42,197 nucleotides of DNA. It comes from Bacteroidota bacterium. GTDB lineage: Bacteria > Bacteroidota > Bacteroidia > Bacteroidales > CAIWKO01. Shown here one piece after another: positions 1-8,576 of the stretch (position 1 is the first letter of the stretch; every line of letters begins with the position of its first letter). The notes beneath the pieces are model-generated. The model searched no databases. It saw nothing but the letters and a program-made list of their open reading frames with translations, and was not told where the DNA came from. The stretch covers positions 1 through 42,197 of the forward strand of contig JBAXND010000036.1 in the NCBI GenBank assembly GCA_037133915.1, written 5' to 3'. Position numbers and translations under genes: made by a program.

Positions 1-140
1 GACTTTCGACTTTTGACTTTCGACTTTTGACTTTCGACTTTTGACTTTCGACTTTCGACTTTTGACTTTTGATTTTCGACTTTTGACTTTTGACTTTCGA
101 CTTTTGACTTTCGACTTTTGACTCTTGACTCTCGACTTTT
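1..140. repeat. Heptanucleotide tandem array (GACTTTY)n, about 20 units
   Basis: The first 140 bases read as about 20 consecutive seven-base units, GACTTTC or GACTTTT, often alternating. A few units are variant (GATTTTC near 71, GACTCTT and GACTCTC near 120-133). The array runs off the left window edge, so its true length is unknown. It ends about 57 bp before the likely start codon of the first glycosyltransferase. Units ending in T followed by GA create TGA in one reading frame, and a TGA at 119-121 closes the glycosyltransferase frame upstream. The array is therefore probably non-coding. Confidence 0.9.
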
Positions 141-196
141 TTAAGTTTTGCGTAAATGGTGTATTATTGCCATCTTTGCATAAATATCTTCAACCC

Positions 197-1315
197 GTGA
201 GAACAGCTGTTGTTTCTGTTACCAGCGACCTTGTTACCGACCGTCGCGTTGACAATACCTGCAAGGAACTTGTTGCCTGCGGCTTTGATGTATTGCTGGC
301 AGGAAGACGCAAGACCGACAGCCTTTCGCTTCAGCCGCGTATCTATAAAACAGACCGCCTGCGGCTTATCTTTGAGAAAGGTTTTTTGTTCTATGCGGAG
401 TTTAACCTGAGGCTGTTCTTCTACCTTCTGTTTAAGAAGACAGACCTGCTCTATGCCAACGACCTCGACACTCTGCTGCCGAATTATCTGGTGAGCGTGA
501 TTCGGCGTAAGCCACTTATGTACGACAGTCATGAGTATTTTACCGGTGTCCCGGAACTGGAAGGCAGACCTTTTGTGCGCAAGACATGGAAAACCATAGA
601 GAAGTTTATCTTCCCTAAGCTGAAAGAAATCATCACCGTGAACGATTCTATTGCGGCCTTGTATAAGCAGGAGTATGGCAAAGACCTTATCGTGGTGCGC
701 AATATGCCCGCTTACCGCGAACTGGTAATTACGAAGACAAAGGAAGAACTCGGACTTCCGACCGATAAAAAGATTGTACTGCTGCAGGGTGCCGGAATCA
801 ATGTGCATCGGGGCAGCGAAGAAGCGGTAGAGGCGATTAAGTTTGTTGAAAATGCGGTGCTTGTTATCATGGGCAGCGGCGATGTTATTGATATTCTGAA
901 AAAGAGAGCTGCCGAACCCGACCTTGAAGGAAAAGTTATCTTCATACCGAAACAGCCTATCGACAGGCTTTTTGAATATACCGTGCATGCCGACATCGGT
1001 CTTACGCTTGATAAAGACACCAACATCAACTATCGCTACAGCTTACCCAATAAGGTGTTCGACTATATCCAGGCGGGAGTGCCCGTACTTGCAAGTCCGC
1101 TGGTAGAAATAAAAAAAATCATTGATAAGTATCAAACAGGCTGTACCATTGACAATCATGAGCCGCAGCACATCGCTCAGAAAATAACTTACATGTTATC
1201 CGACCCCGAACGGATTGCCGAATGGAAAAAAAATCTTAAAATTGCATCACAGGAACTTTGCCTTGAGCATGAAATAGAAAACCTCAGGGAGCTGCTGTTA
1301 CGTCATGCGAAATAA
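197..1315 (+). CDS. Glycosyltransferase, GT-B fold (GT4-like)
   Basis: This is a cytoplasmic or membrane-associated glycosyltransferase of about 372 residues, expected to transfer a sugar from a nucleotide-sugar donor during surface polysaccharide or glycolipid synthesis. The GTG at 197 is preferred because the protein then opens MRTAVVSVTSDLVTDRRV, the normal beta-strand start of Bacteroidota GT4 proteins. The reading frame also extends to a TTG at 125, but that adds residues encoded by the heptamer repeat. The C-terminal half carries the nucleotide-binding Rossmann domain (LLQGAGINVHRGSEEAVEAI) and the region SLPNKVFDYIQAGVPVLASP, where the EX7E-like donor site is normally found. The 3' end overlaps the next glycosyltransferase by 11 bp, so the two genes are probably co-translated. 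Donor and acceptor cannot be told from sequence. Confidence 0.82.
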   Translation: MRTAVVSVTSDLVTDRRVDNTCKELVACGFDVLLAGRRKTDSLSLQPRIYKTDRLRLIFEKGFLFYAEFNLRLFFYLLFKKTDLLYANDLDTLLPNYLVSVIRRKPLMYDSHEYFTGVPELEGRPFVRKTWKTIEKFIFPKLKEIITVNDSIAALYKQEYGKDLIVVRNMPAYRELVITKTKEELGLPTDKKIVLLQGAGINVHRGSEEAVEAIKFVENAVLVIMGSGDVIDILKKRAAEPDLEGKVIFIPKQPIDRLFEYTVHADIGLTLDKDTNINYRYSLPNKVFDYIQAGVPVLASPLVEIKKIIDKYQTGCTIDNHEPQHIAQKITYMLSDPERIAEWKKNLKIASQELCLEHEIENLRELLLRHAK

Positions 1316-2429
1316 ACACATACACATGGTATCGTTTGATATCCCCGTTCCGGCGAACTACGGGGGAGCCATTGATGTGTTCTACAAATTAAAAAGTTTC
1401 CATGATGCTGGTGTGAAGGTGCATCTGCATTGTTTTGAATACGACCGCAAACCTTCGCCATTGCTCAATGAGCTGTGTGCCGAAGTTTTTTACTACAAAC
1501 GCGATATCAGCCGTACCAAGCTCTTCAGTCTGAAGCCTTATATCGTCATCACGCGCAATTCGCCGGAGCTCTTGAAGAATCTGCTGAAGGATAATTATCC
1601 GATACTTTTTGAAGGATTGCATTCATGTTTTTTTCTTTCGGATAAACGGTTGAAAGACCGCCGGATGATTGTGCGCACACACAACATAGAACACGATTAT
1701 TACACAAGCCTGGGCAGAACAGAGAAAGATCTTTTCAAGAAATATTATTTTCAGAATGAGGCAGGAAAGCTGCGCCGTTTTGAACATACCCTGACACATG
1801 CAAGCGGTATCGCGGCCATTTCAAAAAATGATGCTGAGTATTTCAGCAAAAAATATGATAATGTTACCACGGTTTCTGCATTTCATCCTAATGAAGGTGT
1901 AAGTGTTTGTCCGGGAAAAGGAACGTTTGCGCTCTATCACGGAAGCCTCGATGTTGGTGAAAACAATGAGGCGGCGATGTTTCTCACAACAAAAGTTTTT
2001 AACGACCTGAAGATGCCTTTTATAGTTGCGGGCAACAAAGCATCGCGGGAATTGAAAGATGCGCTTGCCGCCAATCCGAATGCGGAACTCCGCTCCGGCA
2101 TTACCTCTGAAGATATTTATGAACTGATATCACAGGCGCAGATAAATATTCTTCCTACATTTCAGGCAACAGGCATCAAGTTAAAACTGCTGGCAGCACT
2201 GTTTCGCGGAAGGCATTGTCTTGTTAATACGCCTATGGTACTAAAGACCGGATTGGAGAGCCTCTGCGTGATACGCGACGACCCCAAAGAAATGAAAAAG
2301 GCCGTAAAAGAGTTGATGGCAAAACCATTCGATAGTATTGAAATCGCTAAGCGCGAAGAGATACTGCTCAACAAGGGTTTCTCAAACAGTCACAACATCG
2401 CTCAGCTCAAAGGGCTGTTGTTCTCCTGA
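1305..2429 (+). CDS. Glycosyltransferase (GT4-like), second of pair
   Basis: This 374-residue protein opens IHMVSFDIPVPANYGGAIDVFYKLKSF, which matches the N-terminal acceptor domain of GT4 enzymes (glycine-rich NYGGA loop). A conserved RTHNIEHDYY motif lies near residue 125. The C-terminal domain begins near YHGSLDVGENNEAAMFL, and the donor site corresponds to INILPTFQATGIKLKLLAAL. It starts inside the end of the preceding glycosyltransferase (11-bp overlap), so the pair forms a transcription unit, probably for a surface glycan. Its last 28 bp overlap the end of convergent ftsE. No other polysaccharide genes are visible, so the pathway is not identified. Confidence 0.8.
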   Translation: MRNKHIHMVSFDIPVPANYGGAIDVFYKLKSFHDAGVKVHLHCFEYDRKPSPLLNELCAEVFYYKRDISRTKLFSLKPYIVITRNSPELLKNLLKDNYPILFEGLHSCFFLSDKRLKDRRMIVRTHNIEHDYYTSLGRTEKDLFKKYYFQNEAGKLRRFEHTLTHASGIAAISKNDAEYFSKKYDNVTTVSAFHPNEGVSVCPGKGTFALYHGSLDVGENNEAAMFLTTKVFNDLKMPFIVAGNKASRELKDALAANPNAELRSGITSEDIYELISQAQINILPTFQATGIKLKLLAALFRGRHCLVNTPMVLKTGLESLCVIRDDPKEMKKAVKELMAKPFDSIEIAKREEILLNKGFSNSHNIAQLKGLLFS

Positions 2430-3133
2430 TGCGCGGTTTCGGCGGGGGCAGCCTTTTCTACTAAGTAACCATCTTCAATACGAACGGTACGTGCCGGATA
2501 ACGGCGGAACAATGAATAGTCGTGAGTGGCAGCCAACACGGCTGTTCCTGTTTTACTGATGTTCATCAGCAGCGCAATAATATCTTCGGAAGTGTTGGGG
2601 TCGAGGTTGCCGGTGGGTTCATCGGCAAGAATAATTTCAGGGTCGTTTACCAATGCTCTGGCAATGGCAACACGCTGCTGTTCGCCACCCGAAAGCTGAT
2701 GCGGCAGTTTGGCGCCTTTTGTTCCCAATCCAACCTTATCGAGTACTTCAATGGTGCGTTGTTTAATCTTTTCGCGGTCGGTCCAGCCGGTGGCTTTCAT
2801 CACAAATTCAATATTCTCATTCACGCTGCGGTCGGTGAGGAGCTGGAAGTCCTGAAATACGATTCCGAGCTTACGTCTCAGAAAGGGTATTTGCTTTGTT
2901 TTGATTGTTTTGAGGTCGGTGCCGGCAAGCATCGCGGTTCCGTCAACAACGGGAAGGTCGGCATATAAAATCTTCAGCAGACTGCTCTTACCGCTGCCCG
3001 TAGGACCAATAAGGTATACGAACTCTCCGCGCTGGATAGTGAAATTTACGTTGGTAAGGATAAGTACGTTGTTCTGAAAAACGCTGAGTTTCTCAAGATG
3101 TATTACGTTGCCGCTTGATTCCTGATTTGCCAT
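2402..3133 (-). CDS. ftsE: FtsE-type ABC transporter ATP-binding protein
   Basis: FtsE pairs with the membrane protein FtsX at the division site, where ATP hydrolysis controls peptidoglycan hydrolases. The 243-residue protein has the full ABC ATPase motif set: Walker [10 protein letters not shown] (about 43-51), Q-loop in [10 protein letters not shown], signature [15 protein letters not shown], Walker [14 protein letters not shown] and the H-loop in AATHD. The spacing and the ADEPTGNLD sequence fit the FtsE/LolD group. ATG start at 3133. No ftsX is adjacent, which is common in this phylum, so assignment as FtsE rather than another lipoprotein-type ATPase rests on sequence alone. The short acidic tail after HQENNSPLS is encoded in the overlap with the convergent glycosyltransferase gene. 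Confidence 0.85.
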   Translation of the reverse strand: MANQESSGNVIHLEKLSVFQNNVLILTNVNFTIQRGEFVYLIGPTGSGKSSLLKILYADLPVVDGTAMLAGTDLKTIKTKQIPFLRRKLGIVFQDFQLLTDRSVNENIEFVMKATGWTDREKIKQRTIEVLDKVGLGTKGAKLPHQLSGGEQQRVAIARALVNDPEIILADEPTGNLDPNTSEDIIALLMNISKTGTAVLAATHDYSLFRRYPARTVRIEDGYLVEKAAPAETAHQENNSPLS

Positions 3134-3187
3134 ACAATTGTTTTTACTGACCTCAAAAATAATTTTTTTCCGCTTATCACAACGTTT

Positions 3188-3382
3188 TTATAATTCACGA
3201 ATCTTACCATAAGGCAGTTCCCGGATAACAGCGCTCAGCTGCACGGCATTCATAATTTTAATAATGTCTGCGCCTTTTGCCGGGTTGTCGGCACGGAAAT
3301 AGGCCACCAGGGTAAAGTCCTGATCTCTGATTTGAATGAAGTCAGGCATTTTGTCAACTCCTTTAATCTTTAGAATGTACAT
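3188..3382 (-). CDS. Small conserved hypothetical protein (64 aa)
   Basis: This is a 64-residue protein with no recognisable catalytic domain. It starts MYILKIKGVDKMPDFIQIRD and lies 54 bp upstream of ftsE on the same strand. Very small proteins of this pattern (MPxFIQIRDxxFTLxAYFR) occur beside ftsE in other Bacteroidota; I recall some annotated as 'fructose-6-phosphate aldolase', which cannot be right at this length. A shorter start at the internal Met12 is possible. Its position suggests co-transcription with ftsE. The function is unknown. Confidence 0.6.
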   Translation of the reverse strand: MYILKIKGVDKMPDFIQIRDQDFTLVAYFRADNPAKGADIIKIMNAVQLSAVIRELPYGKIREL

Positions 3383-3603
3383 TGTTCATGATATTTGGTG
3401 AAATCATCGGTTGAAAGGAGCCAGGGCAAAATATACGTGAAAAGGCATTAGAAATACTCTTGTTTTTTGAACGTTATGCTACGGTAAAAATACAAATTTA
3501 AATCATTTCGGCTGTATGCTAAATCCGGCGATTAAAAAAATGAGTACTTTTATAAACGATGATTTTTTCATTATTATTTTAACATCAATTATTCATTATC
3601 AAG
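3383..3603. other. Divergent intergenic region between the small ftsE-linked gene and sufE
   Basis: About 220 bp of A/T-rich sequence separate two divergent genes and must hold promoters for both directions. No exact TAnnTTTG box was found for sufE, and no open frame of useful length is present. Confidence 0.5.
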
Positions 3604-4032
3604 ATGACCATTCAACAATCGCAGGATACGATATTACAGGAGTTTGAACACTTTTCAGACTGGATGGATAAGTACAATTACCTCATTGAACTCGGCAAAT
3701 CGCTGCCGCTTATCGATGAGCAATATAAAACAGAACAGTTTCTGATTTCAGGCTGCCAGTCGCAGGTGTGGCTGCATGCTTCCCTCGACAACGGCCGGGT
3801 TTATTTTCGTGCCGACAGCGATGCCATTATTACCAAAGGCATTGTAAACCTGCTGATACGCGTATTTTCAGAACATACACCCGATGAGATTATCGGTGCA
3901 AACCTCGAATTTATAGATAAGATAGGATTGCGCGAACATCTGTCGCCGACCCGCTCCAACGGTCTGATGTCAATGATCAAGCAGATGAAACTCTATGCCA
4001 TCGTTTTTAAAACAAAAATGCAACAACCATAA
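3604..4032 (+). CDS. sufE: SufE, sulfur acceptor for iron-sulfur cluster assembly
   Basis: SufE takes persulfide sulfur from the cysteine desulfurase SufS and passes it to the SufBCD scaffold in the cytoplasm. The 142-residue protein is of normal family length. The acceptor cysteine is Cys51 in FLISGCQSQVW, the diagnostic SufE motif. The C-terminal helix region LREHLSPTRSNGLMSMIKQM is also typical. It is followed after 2 bp by sufT, forming a small operon that converges on sufB. The partners SufS, SufC and SufD are not in this window. Confidence 0.93.
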   Translation: MTIQQSQDTILQEFEHFSDWMDKYNYLIELGKSLPLIDEQYKTEQFLISGCQSQVWLHASLDNGRVYFRADSDAIITKGIVNLLIRVFSEHTPDEIIGANLEFIDKIGLREHLSPTRSNGLMSMIKQMKLYAIVFKTKMQQP

Positions 4033-4034
4033 TC

Positions 4035-4355
4035 ATGGACAATACCGAAATGATGATGCTCGAACAGGCAGTTATTGATAAGGTCAAAGAAGTTTACGAC
4101 CCTGAGATTCCCGTAAATATTTATGATTTGGGAATGGTTTATGAAATCAGTATTGCCGAGAATAAAACCGTGTCGATTAAAATGACACTGACATCACCCA
4201 ATTGCCCTATGGCGGAAGAAATTCCCGGAATGGTACGCGATGCGGTGCTGGCTGTTGAAGGAATTACGGAAGTAATCATAGACCTTACGTTCGATCCGCC
4301 CTGGGATCCGTCCATGATGTCGCCTGTTGCAAAGCTTGAATTGGGAATGCTTTAA
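4035..4355 (+). CDS. sufT: SufT, MIP18/DUF59 iron-sulfur assembly factor
   Basis: SufT-like proteins of the MIP18 (DUF59) family assist iron-sulfur cluster maturation or delivery. The 106-residue protein shows the family signature YDPEIPVNIYDLGMVYEI, the conserved reactive-cysteine segment TSPNCPMAEEIP and the C-terminal DPPWDPSMMS. It begins 2 bp after sufE and ends at 4355; the sufB stop codon on the opposite strand begins at 4356, so there is no intergenic space. Context supports a SUF role over the related phenylacetate protein PaaD. Confidence 0.9.
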   Translation: MDNTEMMMLEQAVIDKVKEVYDPEIPVNIYDLGMVYEISIAENKTVSIKMTLTSPNCPMAEEIPGMVRDAVLAVEGITEVIIDLTFDPPWDPSMMSPVAKLELGML

Positions 4356-5804
4356 TCAGCCTACACTGCCTTCCAGACTTATTGCCAGCAGCTTTTGTGC
4401 TTCCACGGCAAACTCCATCGGAAGTTTATTCAGTACCTCTTTGGCATAACCGTTCACGATAAGCCCAATCGCACTTTCCATGCTTATACCGCGCTGCTTG
4501 CAATAAAACAACTGCTCATCAGAAATTTTTGATGTTGTGGCTTCATGTTCTATGATGCCCGATTTATTCGCGGCGTTGATATAAGGATACGTGTGTGCAC
4601 CGCATTGGTCGCCCATTAGCAGTGAATCGCACTGAGAGTAATTGCGCGCGTTCGTCGCACCTTTCATCACGCGAACCAGACCACGGTAGCTGTTCTGACC
4701 AAAACCGGCAGAGATACCTTTGGAGATAATCGTGCTTTTCGTGTTCTTTCCGAGATGAATCATTTTTGTTCCGGTGTCGGCCTGCTGGTAATTGTTTACC
4801 ACAGCAACGGAATAAAATTCCCCGACCGAGTTGTCGCCTTTAAGAATGCAGCTCGGGTATTTCCAGGTAATGGCAGAGCCTGTTTCAACCTGTGTCCAGC
4901 TTATCTTTGAATTATTTCCTTTGCAGATACCGCGTTTAGTCACAAAATTATAGATACCGCCGGTACCGTCTTTGTTTCCGGGAAACCAGTTTTGAACCGT
5001 ACTGTATTTTACTTCTGCATCTTCAAGCGCAACAATTTCAACCACTGCGGCGTGCAACTGATTTTCGTCGCGCTGCGGTGCGGTGCATCCTTCCATATAA
5101 CTCACGTAGGCGCCTTCTTCTGCGATAATGAGCGTGCGCTCAAACTGTCCAGTATTGGCGGCGTTGATGCGGAAATACGTCGATAGCTCAATGGGGCATC
5201 GCACCCCTTTCGGAATAAAGCAGAAGGAACCATCGGTAAAAACGGCCGAGTTAAGTGCCGCAAAGTAATTATCACCGAAAGGAACCACCGAGCCCATATA
5301 TTTGCGCACAAGCTCGGGATGATTCAGGATGGCTTCACTGAAAGAGCAGAAAATAATGCCTTTATCTTCAAGTGTTTTTTGATAAGTGGTTTTCACAGAA
5401 ACGCTGTCAAGCACTGCATCAACAGCAACTCCGGTGAGCATTTTCTGTTCGTTGAGTGAGATGCCGAGCTTTTCGAATGTTTTCAGCAATTCGGGGTCGG
5501 CTTCATCAAGACTTCCTATGGTCTTTTTATGCTTGGGAGCGGCATAGAATATAATTTCCTGAAAGTCGATAGGCGGATGAGATAAATGTGCCCAGTTGGG
5601 CTCTTTCATTTCAAGCCAGTGGTGATAGGCTCTCAGACGCCATTCCAGCATCCATTCGGGTTCTTCTTTTCGGGAACTGATCAGCCTGATAATATCTTCA
5701 TTCAACCCTTTGGGCGCCAAATCCATTTCAATATCACTGCTGAACCCGTATTTATATTCACTTCCCGTCAGCTCGTCCAGTAGTTTGTTTGTCTCTTTTT
5801 CCAT
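4356..5804 (-). CDS. sufB: SufB, iron-sulfur cluster scaffold
   Basis: SufB is the scaffold subunit of SufBC2D on which nascent iron-sulfur clusters are built. The 482-residue length is standard. The core contains [47 protein letters not shown] sequence near residue 370 and [20 protein letters not shown]; the last carries the conserved cysteines of the cluster and SufD interface. The gene starts with ATG at 5804, 107 bp downstream of the kinase gene, and has its own -7-like box. It faces sufE-sufT tail to tail, and sufC, sufD and sufS are absent nearby, so the usual suf operon is split here. Confidence 0.95.
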   Translation of the reverse strand: MEKETNKLLDELTGSEYKYGFSSDIEMDLAPKGLNEDIIRLISSRKEEPEWMLEWRLRAYHHWLEMKEPNWAHLSHPPIDFQEIIFYAAPKHKKTIGSLDEADPELLKTFEKLGISLNEQKMLTGVAVDAVLDSVSVKTTYQKTLEDKGIIFCSFSEAILNHPELVRKYMGSVVPFGDNYFAALNSAVFTDGSFCFIPKGVRCPIELSTYFRINAANTGQFERTLIIAEEGAYVSYMEGCTAPQRDENQLHAAVVEIVALEDAEVKYSTVQNWFPGNKDGTGGIYNFVTKRGICKGNNSKISWTQVETGSAITWKYPSCILKGDNSVGEFYSVAVVNNYQQADTGTKMIHLGKNTKSTIISKGISAGFGQNSYRGLVRVMKGATNARNYSQCDSLLMGDQCGAHTYPYINAANKSGIIEHEATTSKISDEQLFYCKQRGISMESAIGLIVNGYAKEVLNKLPMEFAVEAQKLLAISLEGSVG

Positions 5805-5844
5805 CGCGTTTCAATCGTTAAAACAAATTTTAAAAAATGCATTG

Positions 5845-5852
5845 CAAAGATA
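5845..5852 (-). promoter_or_regulatory. Candidate -7 box (TATCTTTG) for sufB
   Basis: On the minus strand this reads TATCTTTG, an exact match to the Bacteroidota TAnnTTTG -7 element, 41 bp before the sufB ATG. No clear TTTG lies at the expected -33 distance, so it is only a candidate. Confidence 0.4.
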
Positions 5853-5911
5853 CAACAAAATGGACATTGATACCGACGTAATTCGCTGTATTGCTGATGT
5901 AGGTCAGTTTT

Positions 5912-7837
5912 TCAATCTTTCAGATAGCGGTCTATTTTTCTGTAAAGCTGTTCGGCATTGATTGGTTTTGTAATGAAATCGTCGCAAGCGGCTTTTTTGC
6001 TTTTTTCTTTTTCTTCGCGCATGGCGTGAGCCGTCTGCACAATAATGGGAAGTTTGGGTTTTGATTTCTTGATGCGGAGGGTGGCTTCATAGCCATCCAT
6101 TTCCGGTAACTGCAGGTCCATGAGTACCAAATCAACTACGTCGTTTTTGGTGCAGATGTGCACTGCTTCGCGACCGTCGGTTGCACGCAGCACCCGTACG
6201 CCGGTTTTTGCAAGCATCAGTTCAAGAACCTTATAGTTGATGTCGTCATCTTCTGTTATAAGTATGCAGCGGCCTTTCCATGAATATATTTTCTTACGGT
6301 TCGACCTTTTTTCAGTTTCCTTATGGTCCGTATGAGAAATTTCTGCCGGGAGTTCAAATGAAAACTCCGAGCCCTTGCCGTAGGCCGATTTCACTGTAAG
6401 CTCACCGCCCAGTCGTTCTACCAGCCCTTTTGAAATAGCCAATCCCAGTCCTGCTCCGCCGTATTTACGCGTGTTTGAATAATCTACCTGACTGAAACGG
6501 TCAAAAATAACCAGCAATTTATCTTCCGGTATTCCAATACCGCTATCCTTTACAAAAAATCGAATACTCTTTTTCTTAATAACCTCAACGCCAAAATATA
6601 CAAATCCCTGCTCCGTGAATTTAAGTGCGTTTCCTATCAGGTTGGTAAGTATTTGATGCAGCCTCAGCCGGTCGGTCTTTATAACCAGGTCTTTTCGTGA
6701 CGCCGGTTTCCAGCATTTCAATTCAATATGCTTCTTGTTGCCTGTGTTCTTCTGGTTGATGAACATCATGTACAAATCGTTCAGCAATTGAATTACGTTG
6801 CATTCATCTATTACAACTTCAACCTGTCCCGATTCAATCTTGGCCACATCAACAATATCCGTAATCAAGTTAAGAAGCACTTTACCGCTTTTATTAATCA
6901 GCTCAATGTATTCGGCGCGTTCGGCTGAAGTGACCGTATCGTCGTTAAGCAATTGTGCCAGGCCTATAATCCCATTCATGGGCGTGCGTATCTCATGCGA
7001 CATATTGGCGAGAAATGCCGATTTGAGCCGGTCAGATTCTTCGGCTTTTTCTTTTGCCTGCACCAGGGCGCACTCCATTTCTTTGCGTGCTGTGATATCC
7101 TGCGCCACGCCGGCGTAGCGGTACATCACACCTTTTTCGTTAAATACGGGGAAGTACTGAGCCCAGATCCAACGCGTCTGTTTGTCTTTTCTAACAATTC
7201 TGAATTCTTCATTGAACCGTCCTGTAACCGGTAGTTCTCTGAATTTTGGAAGCATGGTGAGGCGGTCATCGGGATGGATGTAATCGAGAAAAGAGTCAGG
7301 GTTGTTATAAACGCTGGTTCGTGTGGCACCCCATATTTTTTCGTAGGCGGGACTCACATACAACAGCTTTTCGTTCATCCAGAGCCAGTAAATTTCTTCT
7401 ATGGATTCAGTGAGTTCGCGAAATTTCTCCTCGCTGCTGCGAAGGTTTATTTCTGCCTTTTTTTCGCGGGTGATATCTCGTATCAGAATGGCAAAATAAC
7501 CCTGCTCGGGGCAGAAAACAACAAAATGAAAATAGCGGTGGGAGTTCTCAATAAATCGTTCGTACTCAATGGGACGGCCATGCAGCGCAACATCGCAGTA
7601 TTTGACAAGCTGTTCTAAATCAACATAGCCAAACACCTCCATAGCAGTCTTGCCCTGCAGGTAGGAGCCACGCACGCTTGTCATAACTTCGTAAGCGTTA
7701 TTCAGGTAAACATACAGGTAATCGTTGGCTTTGCCTTTATCGTCAAGCACTATTTTAAATAGCGCAAAGCCCTGCTGCATGTTGTCAAAAAGGCGCTGGT
7801 AGGCTTTAACCATCTCGCCCAGATTGGTTTTTTTCAC
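5912..7837 (-). CDS. Soluble hybrid sensor histidine kinase (PAS-PAS-HisKA-HATPase-REC)
   Basis: The 641-residue protein senses through two PAS-like domains (about 10-125 and 135-255; the second ends in the PAC-like YRYAGVAQDITARKE). It autophosphorylates at His281 in FLANMSHEIRTPMNGI, using a HATPase domain (N-box IGNALKF about 401-407; G boxes DSGIGIP and GGAGLGLAIS). Phosphate would then pass to Asp574 in the C-terminal receiver (MDLQLPEMDG). No transmembrane segment is seen, so it senses a cytoplasmic or diffusible signal. The frame opens with GTG at 7837; ATG codon 9 is an alternative. A degenerate receiver gene lies upstream on the same strand, and a sigma-54 activator and an HPt gene lie divergently. 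Together these give a plausible REC-HPt-REC phosphorelay. Confidence 0.9.
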   Translation of the reverse strand: MKKTNLGEMVKAYQRLFDNMQQGFALFKIVLDDKGKANDYLYVYLNNAYEVMTSVRGSYLQGKTAMEVFGYVDLEQLVKYCDVALHGRPIEYERFIENSHRYFHFVVFCPEQGYFAILIRDITREKKAEINLRSSEEKFRELTESIEEIYWLWMNEKLLYVSPAYEKIWGATRTSVYNNPDSFLDYIHPDDRLTMLPKFRELPVTGRFNEEFRIVRKDKQTRWIWAQYFPVFNEKGVMYRYAGVAQDITARKEMECALVQAKEKAEESDRLKSAFLANMSHEIRTPMNGIIGLAQLLNDDTVTSAERAEYIELINKSGKVLLNLITDIVDVAKIESGQVEVVIDECNVIQLLNDLYMMFINQKNTGNKKHIELKCWKPASRKDLVIKTDRLRLHQILTNLIGNALKFTEQGFVYFGVEVIKKKSIRFFVKDSGIGIPEDKLLVIFDRFSQVDYSNTRKYGGAGLGLAISKGLVERLGGELTVKSAYGKGSEFSFELPAEISHTDHKETEKRSNRKKIYSWKGRCILITEDDDINYKVLELMLAKTGVRVLRATDGREAVHICTKNDVVDLVLMDLQLPEMDGYEATLRIKKSKPKLPIIVQTAHAMREEKEKSKKAACDDFITKPINAEQLYRKIDRYLKD

Positions 7838-8010
7838 AGAAAGAAAATTTAAGGATATTTATTGGATAGCCTGTTTCACTTAATTTTGTACGAATATACG
7901 AAATCTGTTTTATCACATTTACATTTAAGGCCGTTTTTGCCTAAATCATTTCTGTGAGCCATCCGAACCAATAGTTGATTATTGATTCCACAGTTTTCTC
8001 AAATCGGGAA

Positions 8011-8409
8011 TCAGGAGTATTGCGGAATATCCCGGTTACGGATAATACTCGTGATGGCCATTTCTATGTAGGAAAGACTATTTCCGTTTTTTATAATGAA
8101 ATCAAAAGCGCCCTGCTTCATGTAATCCCTTATCTGATCGATTTTTTTACCGGCCGATGTCATGATTACTTCCGCCTGTGGAAGGCGATTTTTAAGCAAT
8201 AACAGGATTTCACTGCGGTCAAGTCCTTCCAGGTCGTCGCTCAGAATTATTATGTCGGGCTTCACATGGAAATTGCTGATGCATTTTTCCAATGAACTGA
8301 AAACATAGAATTCAAAGTCAGGATATGACCGTAAATAGTGGATTATAGCGCGCGAGAAGTGTCGGTCGGACTCCACGATAAATATTTTTATGTAAAATGG
8401 TCGTAGCAT
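8011..8409 (-). CDS. Stand-alone degenerate receiver (pseudo-receiver) protein
   Basis: The 132-residue protein aligns along its whole length with the receiver domain of the divergent sigma-54 activator (8577). The N-terminal acidic cluster is reduced (FIVESD against FVVEDD). The phospho-acceptor position, Asp54 in the activator, is Ser57 here (IIILSDDLEG), while the switch Ser86 and Lys108 (FDFIIKNG) are kept. It probably cannot be phosphorylated at the normal site and may act by binding as a decoy or allosteric partner. It lies 173 bp upstream of the hybrid kinase in the same orientation and may be co-transcribed with it. Asp58 or Asp59 could be an alternative acceptor. Confidence 0.78.
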   Translation of the reverse strand: MLRPFYIKIFIVESDRHFSRAIIHYLRSYPDFEFYVFSSLEKCISNFHVKPDIIILSDDLEGLDRSEILLLLKNRLPQAEVIMTSAGKKIDQIRDYMKQGAFDFIIKNGNSLSYIEMAITSIIRNRDIPQYS

Positions 8410-8482
8410 GCCCTTTTATCTCAAACCTGATACCAAATGTGCAAAGCTCAGAAAATCAATTAAATAAAAATTTTCGGAGCGA

Positions 8483-8507
8483 ATATTTTCTAATATTTAG
8501 AAAATAT
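8483..8507. promoter_or_regulatory. Perfect 11-bp inverted repeat between divergent regulators
   Basis: ATATTTTCTAA, a 3-nt spacer (TAT) and TTAGAAAATAT form a perfect dyad. It lies between the degenerate receiver gene and the sigma-54 activator gene, just upstream of the activator's -33 region. A related half-site TTTTAGAAAA follows at about 8516. This looks like an operator, possibly for autoregulation. Confidence 0.55.
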
Positions 8508-8510
8508 GTG

Positions 8511-8541
8511 TTTCATTTTAGAAAAGTTCTCCTTATATTTG
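8511..8541 (+). promoter_or_regulatory. Bacteroidota promoter of the sigma-54 activator gene
   Basis: TTTC at 8511-8514 (near the -33 TTTG consensus) is followed after 19 bp by TATATTTG at 8534-8541, an exact TAnnTTTG -7 box. Transcription would begin near 8548, leaving a leader of about 30 nt before the ATG at 8577. Confidence 0.6.
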
Positions 8542-8576
8542 TTCGAAAATGAGAAAGTTTCCCAAAAAAATAAACT

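Noticed and set aside
1..140. CRISPR array
   Set aside because: The repeats are contiguous seven-base units without spacers, and no cas genes are present.
125..196. N-terminal extension of the first glycosyltransferase from TTG 125
   Set aside because: The extra residues are encoded partly by the heptamer array and do not resemble a GT4 N-terminus; GTG 197 gives the expected start.
164..988. Long minus-strand open frame opposite the first glycosyltransferase
   Set aside because: Its protein has no recognisable pattern and lies fully antisense to a convincing gene; it is a coding shadow.
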